From Clostridium bowmanii (GTDB taxonomy: Bacteria > Bacillota > Clostridia > Clostridiales > Clostridiaceae), in the NCBI RefSeq assembly GCF_018861315.1, contig NZ_JAHLDL010000015.1:1-64000 (forward strand): a DNA stretch of 64,000 nucleotides, in the 5' to 3' direction. Every line of letters starts with the position of its first letter. Position 1 is the first letter of the stretch. Positions 51,922-61,482 of the stretch are shown here, piece after piece. Position numbers and translations under genes: made by a program. Under the pieces are notes generated by a model that did no database searches, was not told where the DNA came from, and saw nothing but the letters and a program-made list of their open reading frames with translations.

Positions 51922-53343
51922 ATGAAAAGAACCACATGTATTATTGGAATGTTATTAACAATGACAATTATATCTTCAACATTTGTAGGTTGTGGTAAAA
52001 AAGCAGCGGAGGGTGATACTAAAGCTAAAGACACAATGGCAAAGGATACGATTACTGCATTACTTCCACCAGTATCGCCTACCTACCAGAAGAACTTTGA
52101 TCAAATGACTAAAGATTTTAATACAAAGTATCCTAACCTGACTCTAAAAATTGAACCAGCTAGTTGGGAAGATATGACTCAGAAACTAGATGTTCAAGTT
52201 AATGCAGGTAGCCCTCCAGATATAGCATTTATAGGTTCAGATGGAGTATCCAAATATGTGGATTCTGGTCTAATTATGGATATCAGCAAAGAGGCTAAAC
52301 CTGAAATGCTTAGTGATTTTGATGCTGGCCCTCTTGGGTATATGAAAAATGGTACTGGTCTTTATGGCTTTCCCGCTTACATGGAGATTCATTGTTTAGG
52401 TGGAAACAAACAATTTTTAGAAGCAGCTGGTATCGACTGGAAATCAGTTCAAAAAAATGGTTGGACTTTTGACCAGTTCAGAGAGGCTATTAAAAAAGGT
52501 GTTATAAAGAATGGCAGTGCTACCTCTCGTTATGGCTTTGTATTTGCCGCTTCAGGAGTTGCCTCTAAGGATTATTTAGGAGTACTTGTTAAAGAAGCAG
52601 GAATGCCATCTCCATTTACAAAGGATTTGAAATATGCTTACACAAGTAAAAATTACCTAGAAGTTCTTAAGGGTATAAGGACACTTATAGATGATGGTTC
52701 AATGCCTAAAGAACTAAGTTCAGTAGACGCAGGTAAGCGTTGGAATATGTTCCTTACAGGACAGACTATGATTACAGGAAAGGGACTTGCAGTATTTGAA
52801 AATTCCGCGAATGCAAACAATAAGAAAATTACTGATAAGGATAGCAGTGCTGTAAAAAACAGCATAAAGGTTGATTATATAGTTCTCCCAGTTCCAACTT
52901 TCCTTGGTGAAAAGCAACAGGCTGCTGCTGCCGTAGATGGGTATGTAACCTTCCGTGGTAAGACAGACCCAACCCCAGAACATGTTGCAAATGTTGTTAA
53001 AGCAGCTTATTTTCTAGCTTCAGGTTCAGTTGCAGCACAGACTAATAATGATTTATTTGTAGCACAGATTACAAAAAGTTCAAGAGAAGCTGCAAAGAGT
53101 ATGTCTACAATCAGAAATGCAGATAATGCTGCTGCAGTAGAGACACTAATCAAGCAAGCAGTTATTGCGCGACCAGACATCACATCAGAGCTTGGTGCTA
53201 AGTCAATTAAACTTGAGGATGAAGTTATAATTCCAAAACTTCAAGCCCTACTTGCGAATGAAATCACTCCTCAGCAAATGTATGATGCAGTTAAGGCTGC
53301 TGCCATAGAGACATTTGGTGAAAGTGGTGTTGTTAAAGACTAA
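51922..53343 (+). CDS. Sugar ABC transporter substrate-binding lipoprotein (muropeptide locus)
   Basis: The 473-residue carbohydrate-class binding protein has a lipoprotein signal ending FVGC (Cys24), followed by a typical bilobed solute-binding domain with GSPPDIAFIGSDGV and GLYGFPAYMEIH. Context indicates that it captures MurNAc, GlcNAc-MurNAc or other wall-derived sugars. GGGGGG precedes ATG 51922. A terminator-like hairpin after the gene would allow excess binding protein over permeases. The substrate is inferred. Confidence 0.85.
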   Translation: MKRTTCIIGMLLTMTIISSTFVGCGKKAAEGDTKAKDTMAKDTITALLPPVSPTYQKNFDQMTKDFNTKYPNLTLKIEPASWEDMTQKLDVQVNAGSPPDIAFIGSDGVSKYVDSGLIMDISKEAKPEMLSDFDAGPLGYMKNGTGLYGFPAYMEIHCLGGNKQFLEAAGIDWKSVQKNGWTFDQFREAIKKGVIKNGSATSRYGFVFAASGVASKDYLGVLVKEAGMPSPFTKDLKYAYTSKNYLEVLKGIRTLIDDGSMPKELSSVDAGKRWNMFLTGQTMITGKGLAVFENSANANNKKITDKDSSAVKNSIKVDYIVLPVPTFLGEKQQAAAAVDGYVTFRGKTDPTPEHVANVVKAAYFLASGSVAAQTNNDLFVAQITKSSREAAKSMSTIRNADNAAAVETLIKQAVIARPDITSELGAKSIKLEDEVIIPKLQALLANEITPQQMYDAVKAAAIETFGESGVVKD

Positions 53344-53356
53344 GTATAGTTTATAA

Positions 53357-53395
53357 TATATCCCGCTCACTAAAGACTGGGCGGGGTATATTTTT
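53357..53395 (+). terminator. Intercistronic hairpin/attenuator
   Basis: TATATCCCGCTC pairs with GGGCGGGGTATA, followed by TTTTT. As an intrinsic terminator with partial read-through it would set the ratio between binding protein and permeases. Confidence 0.7.
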
Positions 53396-53462
53396 AAAAA
53401 TAGTACTATAAACACATTAGGTTGTTAATTGTACTAGAATAGGACTTACAGGAGGAGATTTT

Positions 53463-54380
53463 ATGAAGGTTAAAGATAAATCAGTGGTAATTGAAAATAG
53501 GAAAAAGAACAAACTAAAAGGAGATTATGTTTGGGGATATGTCTTTATTATAGTAGCACTTATAACATTCAGCATGTTTACCCTATATCCAGTAATTAGT
53601 GCGTTTATTATCAGCTTTCAGAAATTTAAGCCTTTAGGCTCAGTCTGGGTTGGAATAGACAATTATGCAGGGCTGTTACATGATAAATTATTTGCTAAAG
53701 CAATATTTAATACTCTGATTTATACTGTATTTGCTGTTCCTGTTGCACTAGTCTTTTCTTTTACTATTGCACTTTTAATATTTCCACTTAGGAAATGGAT
53801 GCAGACTATGTTTAAGGCAATCTACTATTTACCAGCAGTGGCTTCAGGAGTTGCATTATCCGTGGTTTGGTTATGGATTTATGACCCACTTCCAGCGGGT
53901 TTATTTAATAAATTAATAAGTTTTTTAGGAATATCTAATCAAAATTGGCTTGGTTCAAGCAAAACGGCCATGTTCTCACTACTTCTTATGTCTTGGCTTT
54001 CAAGTCATGGAACTAGCATCATTATCTTTATTGCTGCCTTACTTGGTATACCCGACAGCTATTTTGAAGCTGCAGACTTAGATGGAGCAACGTTTTTGGA
54101 GAAAATCAGATATATAATAGTTCCTCTTTTAAAGCCAACAATACTTTTTTTACTGGTTACAGGTATAATTGGATCTTTCCAAGTATTTATGAGTGCCTAT
54201 ATGATGACCGGAGGTGGACCAGATAATGCAACTACAATGGTTGGTCTATTAATATTTAACAATGCATTCAAATACTCTAACTTTGGTGTAGCTGCAGCAC
54301 AATCATTGGTATTAGCAGTTATAATTGCAATAATTTCTGTATTTCAGTTTAAATTTTTAGGCGATGATATTGAATATTAA
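53463..54380 (+). CDS. Sugar ABC transporter permease, MalF type
   Basis: The 305-residue permease has six helices after a basic N-terminal tail, and the EAA loop YFEAADLDGATFLEKIRYIIVP near residue 205. AGGAGGAG precedes ATG 53463. It forms the transmembrane pore with the next gene product. No ATPase is encoded in the locus, so a shared sugar ATPase is expected. Confidence 0.88.
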   Translation: MKVKDKSVVIENRKKNKLKGDYVWGYVFIIVALITFSMFTLYPVISAFIISFQKFKPLGSVWVGIDNYAGLLHDKLFAKAIFNTLIYTVFAVPVALVFSFTIALLIFPLRKWMQTMFKAIYYLPAVASGVALSVVWLWIYDPLPAGLFNKLISFLGISNQNWLGSSKTAMFSLLLMSWLSSHGTSIIIFIAALLGIPDSYFEAADLDGATFLEKIRYIIVPLLKPTILFLLVTGIIGSFQVFMSAYMMTGGGPDNATTMVGLLIFNNAFKYSNFGVAAAQSLVLAVIIAIISVFQFKFLGDDIEY

Positions 54381-54403
54381 GTAAAAAAAGGAGGTCTTTC
54401 TAA

Positions 54404-55264
54404 ATGTCTTTATATAGTGGTTACGCAAAAAATAAGAAAAGTGCAAAAATTGGCAGAGTAATTTCAATAGTTATGCTATTTATTTTTGCAGGCATTACAC
54501 TTTTTCCTATATACTTTATGGTTATTTCATCTTTTGCAGATCCCGTTGAAGCTGGAGCTATGAGTTACTCTCTATTACCACAAAAGTTAACTCTTGATTC
54601 CTATAAGTTTTTCTTCAATTTTAGTAAATACTCTTATAGATGGCTTATAAATTCTCTAGTAGTAGCCTCAACAATAACTGTATCTAATGTAATATTTGCG
54701 GGTATGGCTGGATATGCCTTTGCTAAAATAAAATTTCCTGGAAGTAAATTTGTATTTTCTATGCTTCTTTGTTCAATGATGGTACCATATCAAGTTACTC
54801 AGATACCACTTTATATTCTTGTTGTAAATACTTTTAAAATGTCAAATACATATTCAGCCCTAATTTTACCGGGGTTATGTGGTGTATTTAACATATTTCT
54901 AGCAAAACAATTTATGACAACGCTACCAACAGAAATTATTGAAAGCGCAAAGATTGATGGTTGCAATCAATTCCAAATCTTCGTGAAAATTATACTTCCA
55001 CTTTCAAAAACTGTTTTAGCTGTAATGGCTATACTTACATTTATGGATAACTGGAATTCTTTCTTTTGGCCATTCCTGGTTACAAAAACAATGGACATGC
55101 AGACAATTCAAGTTGGACTAAAAAATTTCCGTTTTGCAAACACCACTTATTTTGCACCGATGATGGCTGGAGCAACGATTTCTGCTTTGCCAATGTTTAT
55201 ACTTTTCTTCTGCCTTCAGAAGTATTTCTTAGAGGGTGTAACAGTAGGAGCAGTTAAAGGCTAA
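54404..55264 (+). CDS. Sugar ABC transporter permease, MalG type
   Basis: The 286-residue permease has six helices and the EAA loop IIESAKIDGCNQFQIFVKIILP near residue 185. The ending EGVTVGAVKG is typical of MalG-type subunits. AAAGGAGG precedes ATG 54404, 23 bases after the first permease. Confidence 0.88.
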   Translation: MSLYSGYAKNKKSAKIGRVISIVMLFIFAGITLFPIYFMVISSFADPVEAGAMSYSLLPQKLTLDSYKFFFNFSKYSYRWLINSLVVASTITVSNVIFAGMAGYAFAKIKFPGSKFVFSMLLCSMMVPYQVTQIPLYILVVNTFKMSNTYSALILPGLCGVFNIFLAKQFMTTLPTEIIESAKIDGCNQFQIFVKIILPLSKTVLAVMAILTFMDNWNSFFWPFLVTKTMDMQTIQVGLKNFRFANTTYFAPMMAGATISALPMFILFFCLQKYFLEGVTVGAVKG

Positions 55265-55334
55265 TAGCTCAACTTTCTATGGTAGAAGATAATAAACTAA
55301 TTTCAAAAATATATTTTAAAATAGGAGGAAAACT

Positions 55335-55799
55335 ATGCCAGATATGCTAGTTAAATTATACAATTTAAAACCTGATAATAATTTAAAAGAACTTTTTGAT
55401 AAGGGGGTTACTATAAGAAGGGCTTTACCACCAGAGAAGCATCATGTTATTTCATGGGTTAAGGATAAGTTTTCTGAACATTGGGCTAGTGAATGTGAGG
55501 TAGCATTTTCAAACAAGCCTGTTTCCTGTTATATAGCTATTAAAGATAAAAAGATTCTTGGGTTTGGTTGCTATGAAGCAACTTGCAGAGATTTTTTTGG
55601 ACCTACTGGTGTGGATAATGAGTTTAGGGGACAAGGAATAGGAAAATCCCTTCTTATTAAATGCCTGGAAGCCATGAAAGAAATGGGGTATGGGTATGCA
55701 ATAATTGGAGGTGCGGGGCCTTTAGAATTTTATGAAAAAGCTGTGCAAGCAGAAGTAATAGAGGGATCCATACCTGGTATATATGAGGGTCTACTTTAA
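55335..55799 (+). CDS. GNAT-family acetyltransferase (muropeptide locus)
   Basis: The 154-residue protein has a GNAT core with the acetyl-CoA loop NEFRGQGIGKSLL near residue 100 and the beta-strand AIIGGAGPLEFYEKAV. AGGAGG precedes ATG 55335. Its place between the transporter and hydrolase genes suggests acetylation of an imported amino sugar or muropeptide amine; that is inference. Confidence 0.82.
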   Translation: MPDMLVKLYNLKPDNNLKELFDKGVTIRRALPPEKHHVISWVKDKFSEHWASECEVAFSNKPVSCYIAIKDKKILGFGCYEATCRDFFGPTGVDNEFRGQGIGKSLLIKCLEAMKEMGYGYAIIGGAGPLEFYEKAVQAEVIEGSIPGIYEGLL

Positions 55800-55820
55800 C
55801 AATGAAAGGAATTGTGTATT

Positions 55821-56801
55821 ATGATTGTTAATTTTGATGATAAATATACAGATGGCATAATAAAACTGTGGAATACTGAAGCTGTAAAAGATGGATACGT
55901 GGAACTAAACCATAAAAGTTTTGAAAACATTTTTAAAAGTAGTCCATATTTCAAGGTAGAAAATACTTTTATACTTTATAACAATGGTGTAGTTGGTTTT
56001 GCTTGTGGTTGCACTGGGGATGATTTACCCCTTGGTGAGACTTCAGGATACATAACTTGTATTATTTTATCAGCGGAAATTCAGACTATAAGCAATTTCT
56101 TAAGGCTAACAAATGCATTAGAAACTTCCTTTAAAAAGCAAGGAAAAAAGCAATCTGAAGTACTTTTCTTTAACCCTATGATGCTTCCATGGTATATTCC
56201 GAGTACCCAGAAACATCAACATAATAATGCTCCAGGTGCTCCTGTAGGGAGTTATTTTTACAAGTTCTTGCTAGAGGCCAATTACATAGAACGTACCCGT
56301 GAATGTGCAATGTACCTTAATCTTGATAGTTTCAAACTGCCAGAAGATACTTTTCAAAAGGAGAGGGAATTATTAAACCTCAATTATGAGGTCAACTTGT
56401 TTGACGGTGATAAACATTTTGGAGTAACTGAAATGTTGAAGGAATTTAACAATCCACTGTGGCAACAAGAAATTGATAAATGCACAAAAAATGGAACACC
56501 TGTTGTAGTTGCTGCTATAAGCAGAAAGGTTGTTGGGTTTGCGGGCCCTGTCATAAGACAAGAAACAGGTCGTGGATATTTTACTGGGATAGGGGTTCAG
56601 CCAGAGCATGAGGGGCATGGACTAGGCAGCATTTTATTTTTTAAACTCTGCGAAGCCCTTAAAAATATTAATGTTGAATATATGTCGCTGTATACAGGAC
56701 TTACTAATCCAGCGATTAAAATATATAAAAGTGCAGGATTTGTTCCTGTTAAAGAGTTTGCAGTAATGCGAAAGGAGCTTTCAAATGAAAATGAATTATG
56801 A
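55821..56801 (+). CDS. GNAT-family acetyltransferase, two-domain (muropeptide locus)
   Basis: This protein of about 326 residues shows a first GNAT-like half (VENTFILYNNGVVGFACGC, residues 45-65) and a second with VGFAGPV then GIGVQPEHEGHGLGSILF near residue 270 and LTNPAIKIYKSAGF. ATG 55821 with AAAGGA ten bases upstream is chosen; the TTG at 55812 is too close to that site. It overlaps the deacetylase gene by 17 bases, which suggests that the acetyltransferase and deacetylase act on related compounds. Confidence 0.8.
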   Translation: MIVNFDDKYTDGIIKLWNTEAVKDGYVELNHKSFENIFKSSPYFKVENTFILYNNGVVGFACGCTGDDLPLGETSGYITCIILSAEIQTISNFLRLTNALETSFKKQGKKQSEVLFFNPMMLPWYIPSTQKHQHNNAPGAPVGSYFYKFLLEANYIERTRECAMYLNLDSFKLPEDTFQKERELLNLNYEVNLFDGDKHFGVTEMLKEFNNPLWQQEIDKCTKNGTPVVVAAISRKVVGFAGPVIRQETGRGYFTGIGVQPEHEGHGLGSILFFKLCEALKNINVEYMSLYTGLTNPAIKIYKSAGFVPVKEFAVMRKELSNENEL

Positions 56802-57492
56802 AAAAATAACTATTCTTGCTATCGGAGGACATGTAGGGGATATGGAACTTACAGCCGGTGGAATACTTGCAACCCATGCGTTAAAAGGTGATAACATAGT
56901 TACATTGGCACTTACGGCAGGTGAAAAAGGTGCTCCAGAAAATATGAACTTGGAAGATTACCGTAGGCAAAAGGTTACAGAAGCAGAAACCTTTGCCAAA
57001 ATGCTAGGTGGAAAGGCTATTGTATTTGATTATCCTGACGGTGAACTTCCAGATAATGATAAGGTTAGATTTGAGGTTTGTGATGTTATTCGAGAGGTAA
57101 AACCTAATGTGATTATTACACATTTTAAGAATAGTATGCACAAAGATCACATGACTACCAATAAAATAGTCATTGATGCCAGATTCTATGCCAGTAATGA
57201 ATTTTTTCTACGTAAAAATTCTAAGTTCTTTGCTTCAAAGCTATATTTTGCAGAAAACTGGGAAGATGCCGTTGACTTTAAACCATATGTCTATGTGGAT
57301 ATAACAGAAGGCTTTGAGTTGTGGCAAAAGGCAGTGGCTACGCATTGGTTTGTTACTGGGAGCAAGTCTTTCCCTTATCTTGAATATTATACTCATCTAA
57401 GTCGTGTTCGTGGAATTGAAGCTCGAACCGGTCGTGCAGAATGTTTTTCTGTCCCAGAGGAAACCATGAAACTAATTAAAGATCATCTTTAA
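56785..57492 (+). CDS. PIG-L/LmbE-family N-deacetylase with variant metal motif
   Basis: The 235-residue protein has the LmbE-like fold that removes N-acetyl groups from amino sugars with zinc. The usual AHPDD motif reads GGHVGDMEL here (residues 14-22), keeping His and the second Asp, with later HFKNSMHKDH (residues 112-121) supplying the third ligand. AAAGGAG is seven bases before ATG 56785. Context suggests GlcNAc or MurNAc derivatives as substrate. It could instead open muramic lactam or process GlcNAc-containing thiol conjugates. Confidence 0.8.
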   Translation: MKMNYEKITILAIGGHVGDMELTAGGILATHALKGDNIVTLALTAGEKGAPENMNLEDYRRQKVTEAETFAKMLGGKAIVFDYPDGELPDNDKVRFEVCDVIREVKPNVIITHFKNSMHKDHMTTNKIVIDARFYASNEFFLRKNSKFFASKLYFAENWEDAVDFKPYVYVDITEGFELWQKAVATHWFVTGSKSFPYLEYYTHLSRVRGIEARTGRAECFSVPEETMKLIKDHL

Positions 57493-57506
57493 AGAGGGAG
57501 AATTCA

Positions 57507-58655
57507 ATGAAAATAGTGGTGAATAATGGAATTGATAACTTGGAAGAATATTCAGAGATTTTTAGTGGAAAAAGGTTGGGATTAATTACAGGACCCACAG
57601 GTGTTAATAAAAAACTAGTATCAACAATTGATATTCTACATAAGAATTATAATTTAGTGGCTCTATTTTCTCCGGAGCATGGAGTCCGTGGAGACATACA
57701 AGCAGGGGAAAAAGTGGAGGATTATCTAGATCCAGTTTCAAAAATACCCGTTTATAGTCTATATGGTGATAAAAAGAAGATAACAAGCGAAATGTTGAGT
57801 AAAATTGATTTATTGGTATTTGATATACAAGATGTAGGAGCAAGATTTTATACTTACTTGTATACACTTACCTATGCCATGGAAGCTTGTAATGAAAATA
57901 GTAAACCCATAGTAGTGCTTGATAGAATAAATCCATTGGGTGGTAAAATAGTTCAGGGTAATATTTTAGAAAAGGGCTTTGAATCATTTGTTGGTAAATA
58001 CCCTATTCCTACCCGTTATGGATTAACAATAGGTGAGTTTGCACTATATATAAACTCAAAGTTCAAAATAAATGCAGATTTAACTGTGGTGCCTTGCACA
58101 GGATGGAATAGAGACTTGTATTATGATGACACTGATTTAGTCTGGGTTCAGCCATCACCCAATATTCCTACAATTGACACTGCGTTTATTTATAGCGGAA
58201 CCTGCATTTTTGAAGGAACTAATTTATCTGAAGGCAGGGGAACCACAAAGCCTTTTGAAATCATAGGTGCACCTTGGCTTGATAATATAAAATTAATATC
58301 AATTATGAATACAAAAAATTATAGTAGCGTTATGTTTAGAAAAGTGTACTTTACACCTACTTTTTCAAAACATGCTAATGTTCTTTGCAGTGGTATACAA
58401 ATTCACGTAACTCATAGAGATGAATTTAATCCCTTTGTTTTAGCATTAGATATTTTATTAGAGATAAAAAATATGCATAGTAGTGAGTTTGAGTTTATTC
58501 CTCCTTTTGCAGTTGGAGCTCAGCCATTTATAAATTTGATAACAGGAACTGATAAGGTTGAGAGTAATATAGGCTGCTTAAATGAATTATTAAAAAAAAT
58601 GAATGCAAATTTAGAAGAGTATTTAGAAGAAAAAAAATCGTATGAATTATATTGA
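57507..58655 (+). CDS. namZ: NamZ-type exo-beta-N-acetylmuramidase (DUF1343)
   Basis: The 382-residue protein belongs to the YbbC/NamZ family (GH171), which cleaves terminal MurNAc from peptidoglycan chains. Motifs are LGLITGPTGVNK, LFSPEHGVRGDIQAGEKV, LVFDIQDVGARFYTYLYTL and FEGTNLSEGRGTTKPFE. No signal peptide is visible, so it acts in the cytoplasm on imported sugars, unlike secreted forms. GAGGGAG precedes ATG 57507. Confidence 0.88.
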   Translation: MKIVVNNGIDNLEEYSEIFSGKRLGLITGPTGVNKKLVSTIDILHKNYNLVALFSPEHGVRGDIQAGEKVEDYLDPVSKIPVYSLYGDKKKITSEMLSKIDLLVFDIQDVGARFYTYLYTLTYAMEACNENSKPIVVLDRINPLGGKIVQGNILEKGFESFVGKYPIPTRYGLTIGEFALYINSKFKINADLTVVPCTGWNRDLYYDDTDLVWVQPSPNIPTIDTAFIYSGTCIFEGTNLSEGRGTTKPFEIIGAPWLDNIKLISIMNTKNYSSVMFRKVYFTPTFSKHANVLCSGIQIHVTHRDEFNPFVLALDILLEIKNMHSSEFEFIPPFAVGAQPFINLITGTDKVESNIGCLNELLKKMNANLEEYLEEKKSYELY

Positions 58656-58694
58656 GGAAATTATATAGAAGAAGATTATATAAAGGAGATAGAT

Positions 58695-60269
58695 ATGAGT
58701 ACAAAATTCAGTGAACTAACCACAGATCAAAAAATTGGTCAATTACTCTTAGTAGGATTTCCTAGTCAAGAATTAAATGATGAGCTTAAAGAGCTAATTA
58801 GTGATTGCCATATTGGAAATGTTATTGTATTTCAAAGGAATATTAAAGATTCCTTGCAACTTGCAGAACTAAATAATAGTATTCAAAAATTAATGGAGGA
58901 ACATAATGGTGTTCCTGCATTTATAGGAATTGATCAAGAAGGTGGTATGGTTGCAAGAATATTTAATAAAGCAACATGTTTTCCAGGAAATATGGCTATT
59001 GCGGCAGGAATTCCTTTTGAAGAAGCTTTTGAGCTAGGGGCTGCAATAGGGGAGGAACTCCATGATGTAGGAGTAAATATGAATTTTGCACCTGTACTGG
59101 ATGTAAATAACAATTCTCAAAATCCAGTTATTGGAGTTAGATCCTATGGAGATATTCCAGAGCAGGTAGCTCAGTATGGAAAATATTTATTTAAAGGACT
59201 TCAATCAGAAAAAATATTGAGTTGTGGAAAACACTTTCCGGGTCATGGTAATACAAATGTGGATTCTCATTTAGGAATACCAGTAATATCAAGTTCGTTA
59301 TCAGAGCTGGAAAAAGTAGAACTTGTACCATTTATTAAAGCTATAAATAGTGGCATAGATGGAATCATGACGTCTCATATTCTATTCTCCGCTCTAGAAA
59401 AAGACAATTTGCCTGCAACTCTATCTAAGACTATATTAACTAGATTATTAAAAGAAAAGCTAGGGTTTAAGGGCCTTGTAATCACAGACTGCATGGAGAT
59501 GAAAGCTATAGCTGACAACTACGATATAGAAGAGGTTGTGATAAAAGCATTGAATGCAGGAGCCGATATTTTGTGTATATCACATACAAAAGAACTTCAA
59601 ATTCGAGCATTTAATGCCATAAAAAAAGCAGTGGGTGATGGAATTATTTCTAATGAAGTAATAGATTCTAAGGTTGAAAAAATTCTATATTTTAAAGAAA
59701 AGTACGACTTATATAATTGGAGAAAATTGAACTGCAAAATAAATGATGAAGAGCTTAAAAGGCATTCAAAATTAGCTGCGGCTATAAGTGAGAAAAGCAT
59801 AACTTTGATAAAAGATCAAAAGGGATTACTCCCATTAAAAAATCAAGACACAATTTCAATAACACCAATTTCTCAGGCTACATCCATTGCAGATGATGAA
59901 ATAGAAAAAGCTAATTTAGGTTGTGTTTTAGAAAATGAGGTAGGTGCTGAGTATATTAATTATGATCTAAAGGAAATAGATGAGGATTATATAATATCAA
60001 AAGTAATTAACAAAAAAACTATTGTTTTCGGAAGCTATAACATGAACTTAGATAAATCACAAAAGAGATTATTTGATAGATTAATAGCTACAGGGAAAGA
60101 TATTATTTTAGTTGCATTAAGAAACCCATATGATATTTCAGAGTATATAGACGAGGTATCAACAATCATATGTACTTACGAATACACGAAACTTTCAATT
60201 AGCAGTTTGGTTAAGGTATTAAAGGGTGAAATAGGGGCTAGTGGAAGATTACCTGTAAAAGTAGATTAA
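58695..60269 (+). CDS. nagZ: Beta-N-acetylglucosaminidase, GH3 NagZ type
   Basis: The 524-residue glycoside hydrolase has the GH3 NagZ signature KHFPGHGNTNVDSHLGIP near residue 178, with the Asp-His acid/base dyad, the substrate-binding GIDQEGGMVARI and the nucleophile Asp in VITDCMEM near residue 272. A C-terminal domain (from about 345) makes it longer than Gram-negative NagZ. There is no signal peptide, so it works inside the cell to free GlcNAc from GlcNAc-MurNAc or its anhydro form. AAAGGAG precedes ATG 58695. Confidence 0.9.
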   Translation: MSTKFSELTTDQKIGQLLLVGFPSQELNDELKELISDCHIGNVIVFQRNIKDSLQLAELNNSIQKLMEEHNGVPAFIGIDQEGGMVARIFNKATCFPGNMAIAAGIPFEEAFELGAAIGEELHDVGVNMNFAPVLDVNNNSQNPVIGVRSYGDIPEQVAQYGKYLFKGLQSEKILSCGKHFPGHGNTNVDSHLGIPVISSSLSELEKVELVPFIKAINSGIDGIMTSHILFSALEKDNLPATLSKTILTRLLKEKLGFKGLVITDCMEMKAIADNYDIEEVVIKALNAGADILCISHTKELQIRAFNAIKKAVGDGIISNEVIDSKVEKILYFKEKYDLYNWRKLNCKINDEELKRHSKLAAAISEKSITLIKDQKGLLPLKNQDTISITPISQATSIADDEIEKANLGCVLENEVGAEYINYDLKEIDEDYIISKVINKKTIVFGSYNMNLDKSQKRLFDRLIATGKDIILVALRNPYDISEYIDEVSTIICTYEYTKLSISSLVKVLKGEIGASGRLPVKVD

Positions 60270-60282
60270 TGGAGGTGGCAAT

Positions 60283-61458
60283 TTGTTTGCAGTTGGATTA
60301 ATGTCGGGGACTTCACTAGATGGTATAGATGCTGCTTTGGTCCAGATAAATGGTAATTATACAGATACTGTAATTAATTTAATTGGCTATGTAAATATGA
60401 AAATGCCTGAAGATATTAAAGATGAAATAAAAGCAGCCTGTAGTATAGAAGATTCCTCTTCAATACTTATATGTAGTCTTAATTTTAAACTTGGTTATTT
60501 ATTTAGTGATGCAGTTAAAGAGGTATGCAAAAAATCTAATTTTCCAATGGAAAAATTAGATTTCATTGCAAGTCATGGACAAACAATTTTTCATATACCA
60601 AAAGCACATCATACATTTGCATGCTCCACTCTTCAAATAGGAGAATCGAGTGTAATAGCTTATGAAACAAATACTACAGTTATATCTAATTTTAGAGTTA
60701 TGGATATGGCTGCTGGGGGGCAAGGGGCACCATTAGTTCCCTATAGTGAATTTTTATTATATAGAAGTCCTGATAAAAACAGACTACTTCAAAATATAGG
60801 TGGTGTGGGTAATGTAACGATAATACCTAAAAATGCTGATATTGATGAGATTTTTGCTTTCGATACTGGACCGGGTAATATGATAATAGATGAGATTTGT
60901 GAAAGACTATTTAAGGTGAAATATGATTCTAATGGAGATATAGCTAGAAGTGGAGAAGTTGATGAAAGCATGTTAAATGATTTAATGAGCCATCCGTTCT
61001 TAATGAAATATCCACCAAAGACCACAGGACGTGAAGAATTTGGAAAGCAATTTACACAGAGCATTTTAAAAAAATATAAAAATTTGAGTAGTGAAACTAT
61101 TATAGCTACTGTGACTGTTTTTACTTCTAAATCCATTGCCCATAGTTATAAAAGATATATTTTTCCTAAATTAGATATAGATGAAATAATTATAGGTGGA
61201 GGCGGAGCTTATAATTCATACTTAATGGAGCTTATCAAAAGTGAACTCCTTGGAATTAATGTTTTAACTCAAGAAGAATTAGGATATTCTTCTGATGCTA
61301 AGGAGGCAATTGCTTTTGCAATACTTGGCAATGAGACATTAAATAATAGCTTTTCTAACATTCCATCAGCCACAGGAGCAAAAGCAAAAGTTATATTAGG
61401 TAATATAACACCAATAGGTAAATCATCACTTGGGATGCTGCGTATAATTCAGCAATAA
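60283..61458 (+). CDS. anmK: Anhydro-N-acetylmuramic acid kinase
   Basis: This 391-residue enzyme opens 1,6-anhydro-MurNAc and phosphorylates it to MurNAc-6P, the substrate of MurQ. The ASKHA-fold motifs are present: GLMSGTSLDGIDAALVQI at the start, SHGQTIFH, FDTGPGNMIID and IIGGGGAYNSYLM. TTG 60283 follows TGGAGGTGG. The presence of AnmK implies that 1,6-anhydro muropeptides, the products of lytic transglycosylases, are recycled, which is notable for a Gram-positive. Confidence 0.92.
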   Translation: MFAVGLMSGTSLDGIDAALVQINGNYTDTVINLIGYVNMKMPEDIKDEIKAACSIEDSSSILICSLNFKLGYLFSDAVKEVCKKSNFPMEKLDFIASHGQTIFHIPKAHHTFACSTLQIGESSVIAYETNTTVISNFRVMDMAAGGQGAPLVPYSEFLLYRSPDKNRLLQNIGGVGNVTIIPKNADIDEIFAFDTGPGNMIIDEICERLFKVKYDSNGDIARSGEVDESMLNDLMSHPFLMKYPPKTTGREEFGKQFTQSILKKYKNLSSETIIATVTVFTSKSIAHSYKRYIFPKLDIDEIIIGGGGAYNSYLMELIKSELLGINVLTQEELGYSSDAKEAIAFAILGNETLNNSFSNIPSATGAKAKVILGNITPIGKSSLGMLRIIQQ

Positions 61459-61482
61459 ATTTGTAAAAAGTGAGGTGAGGAA

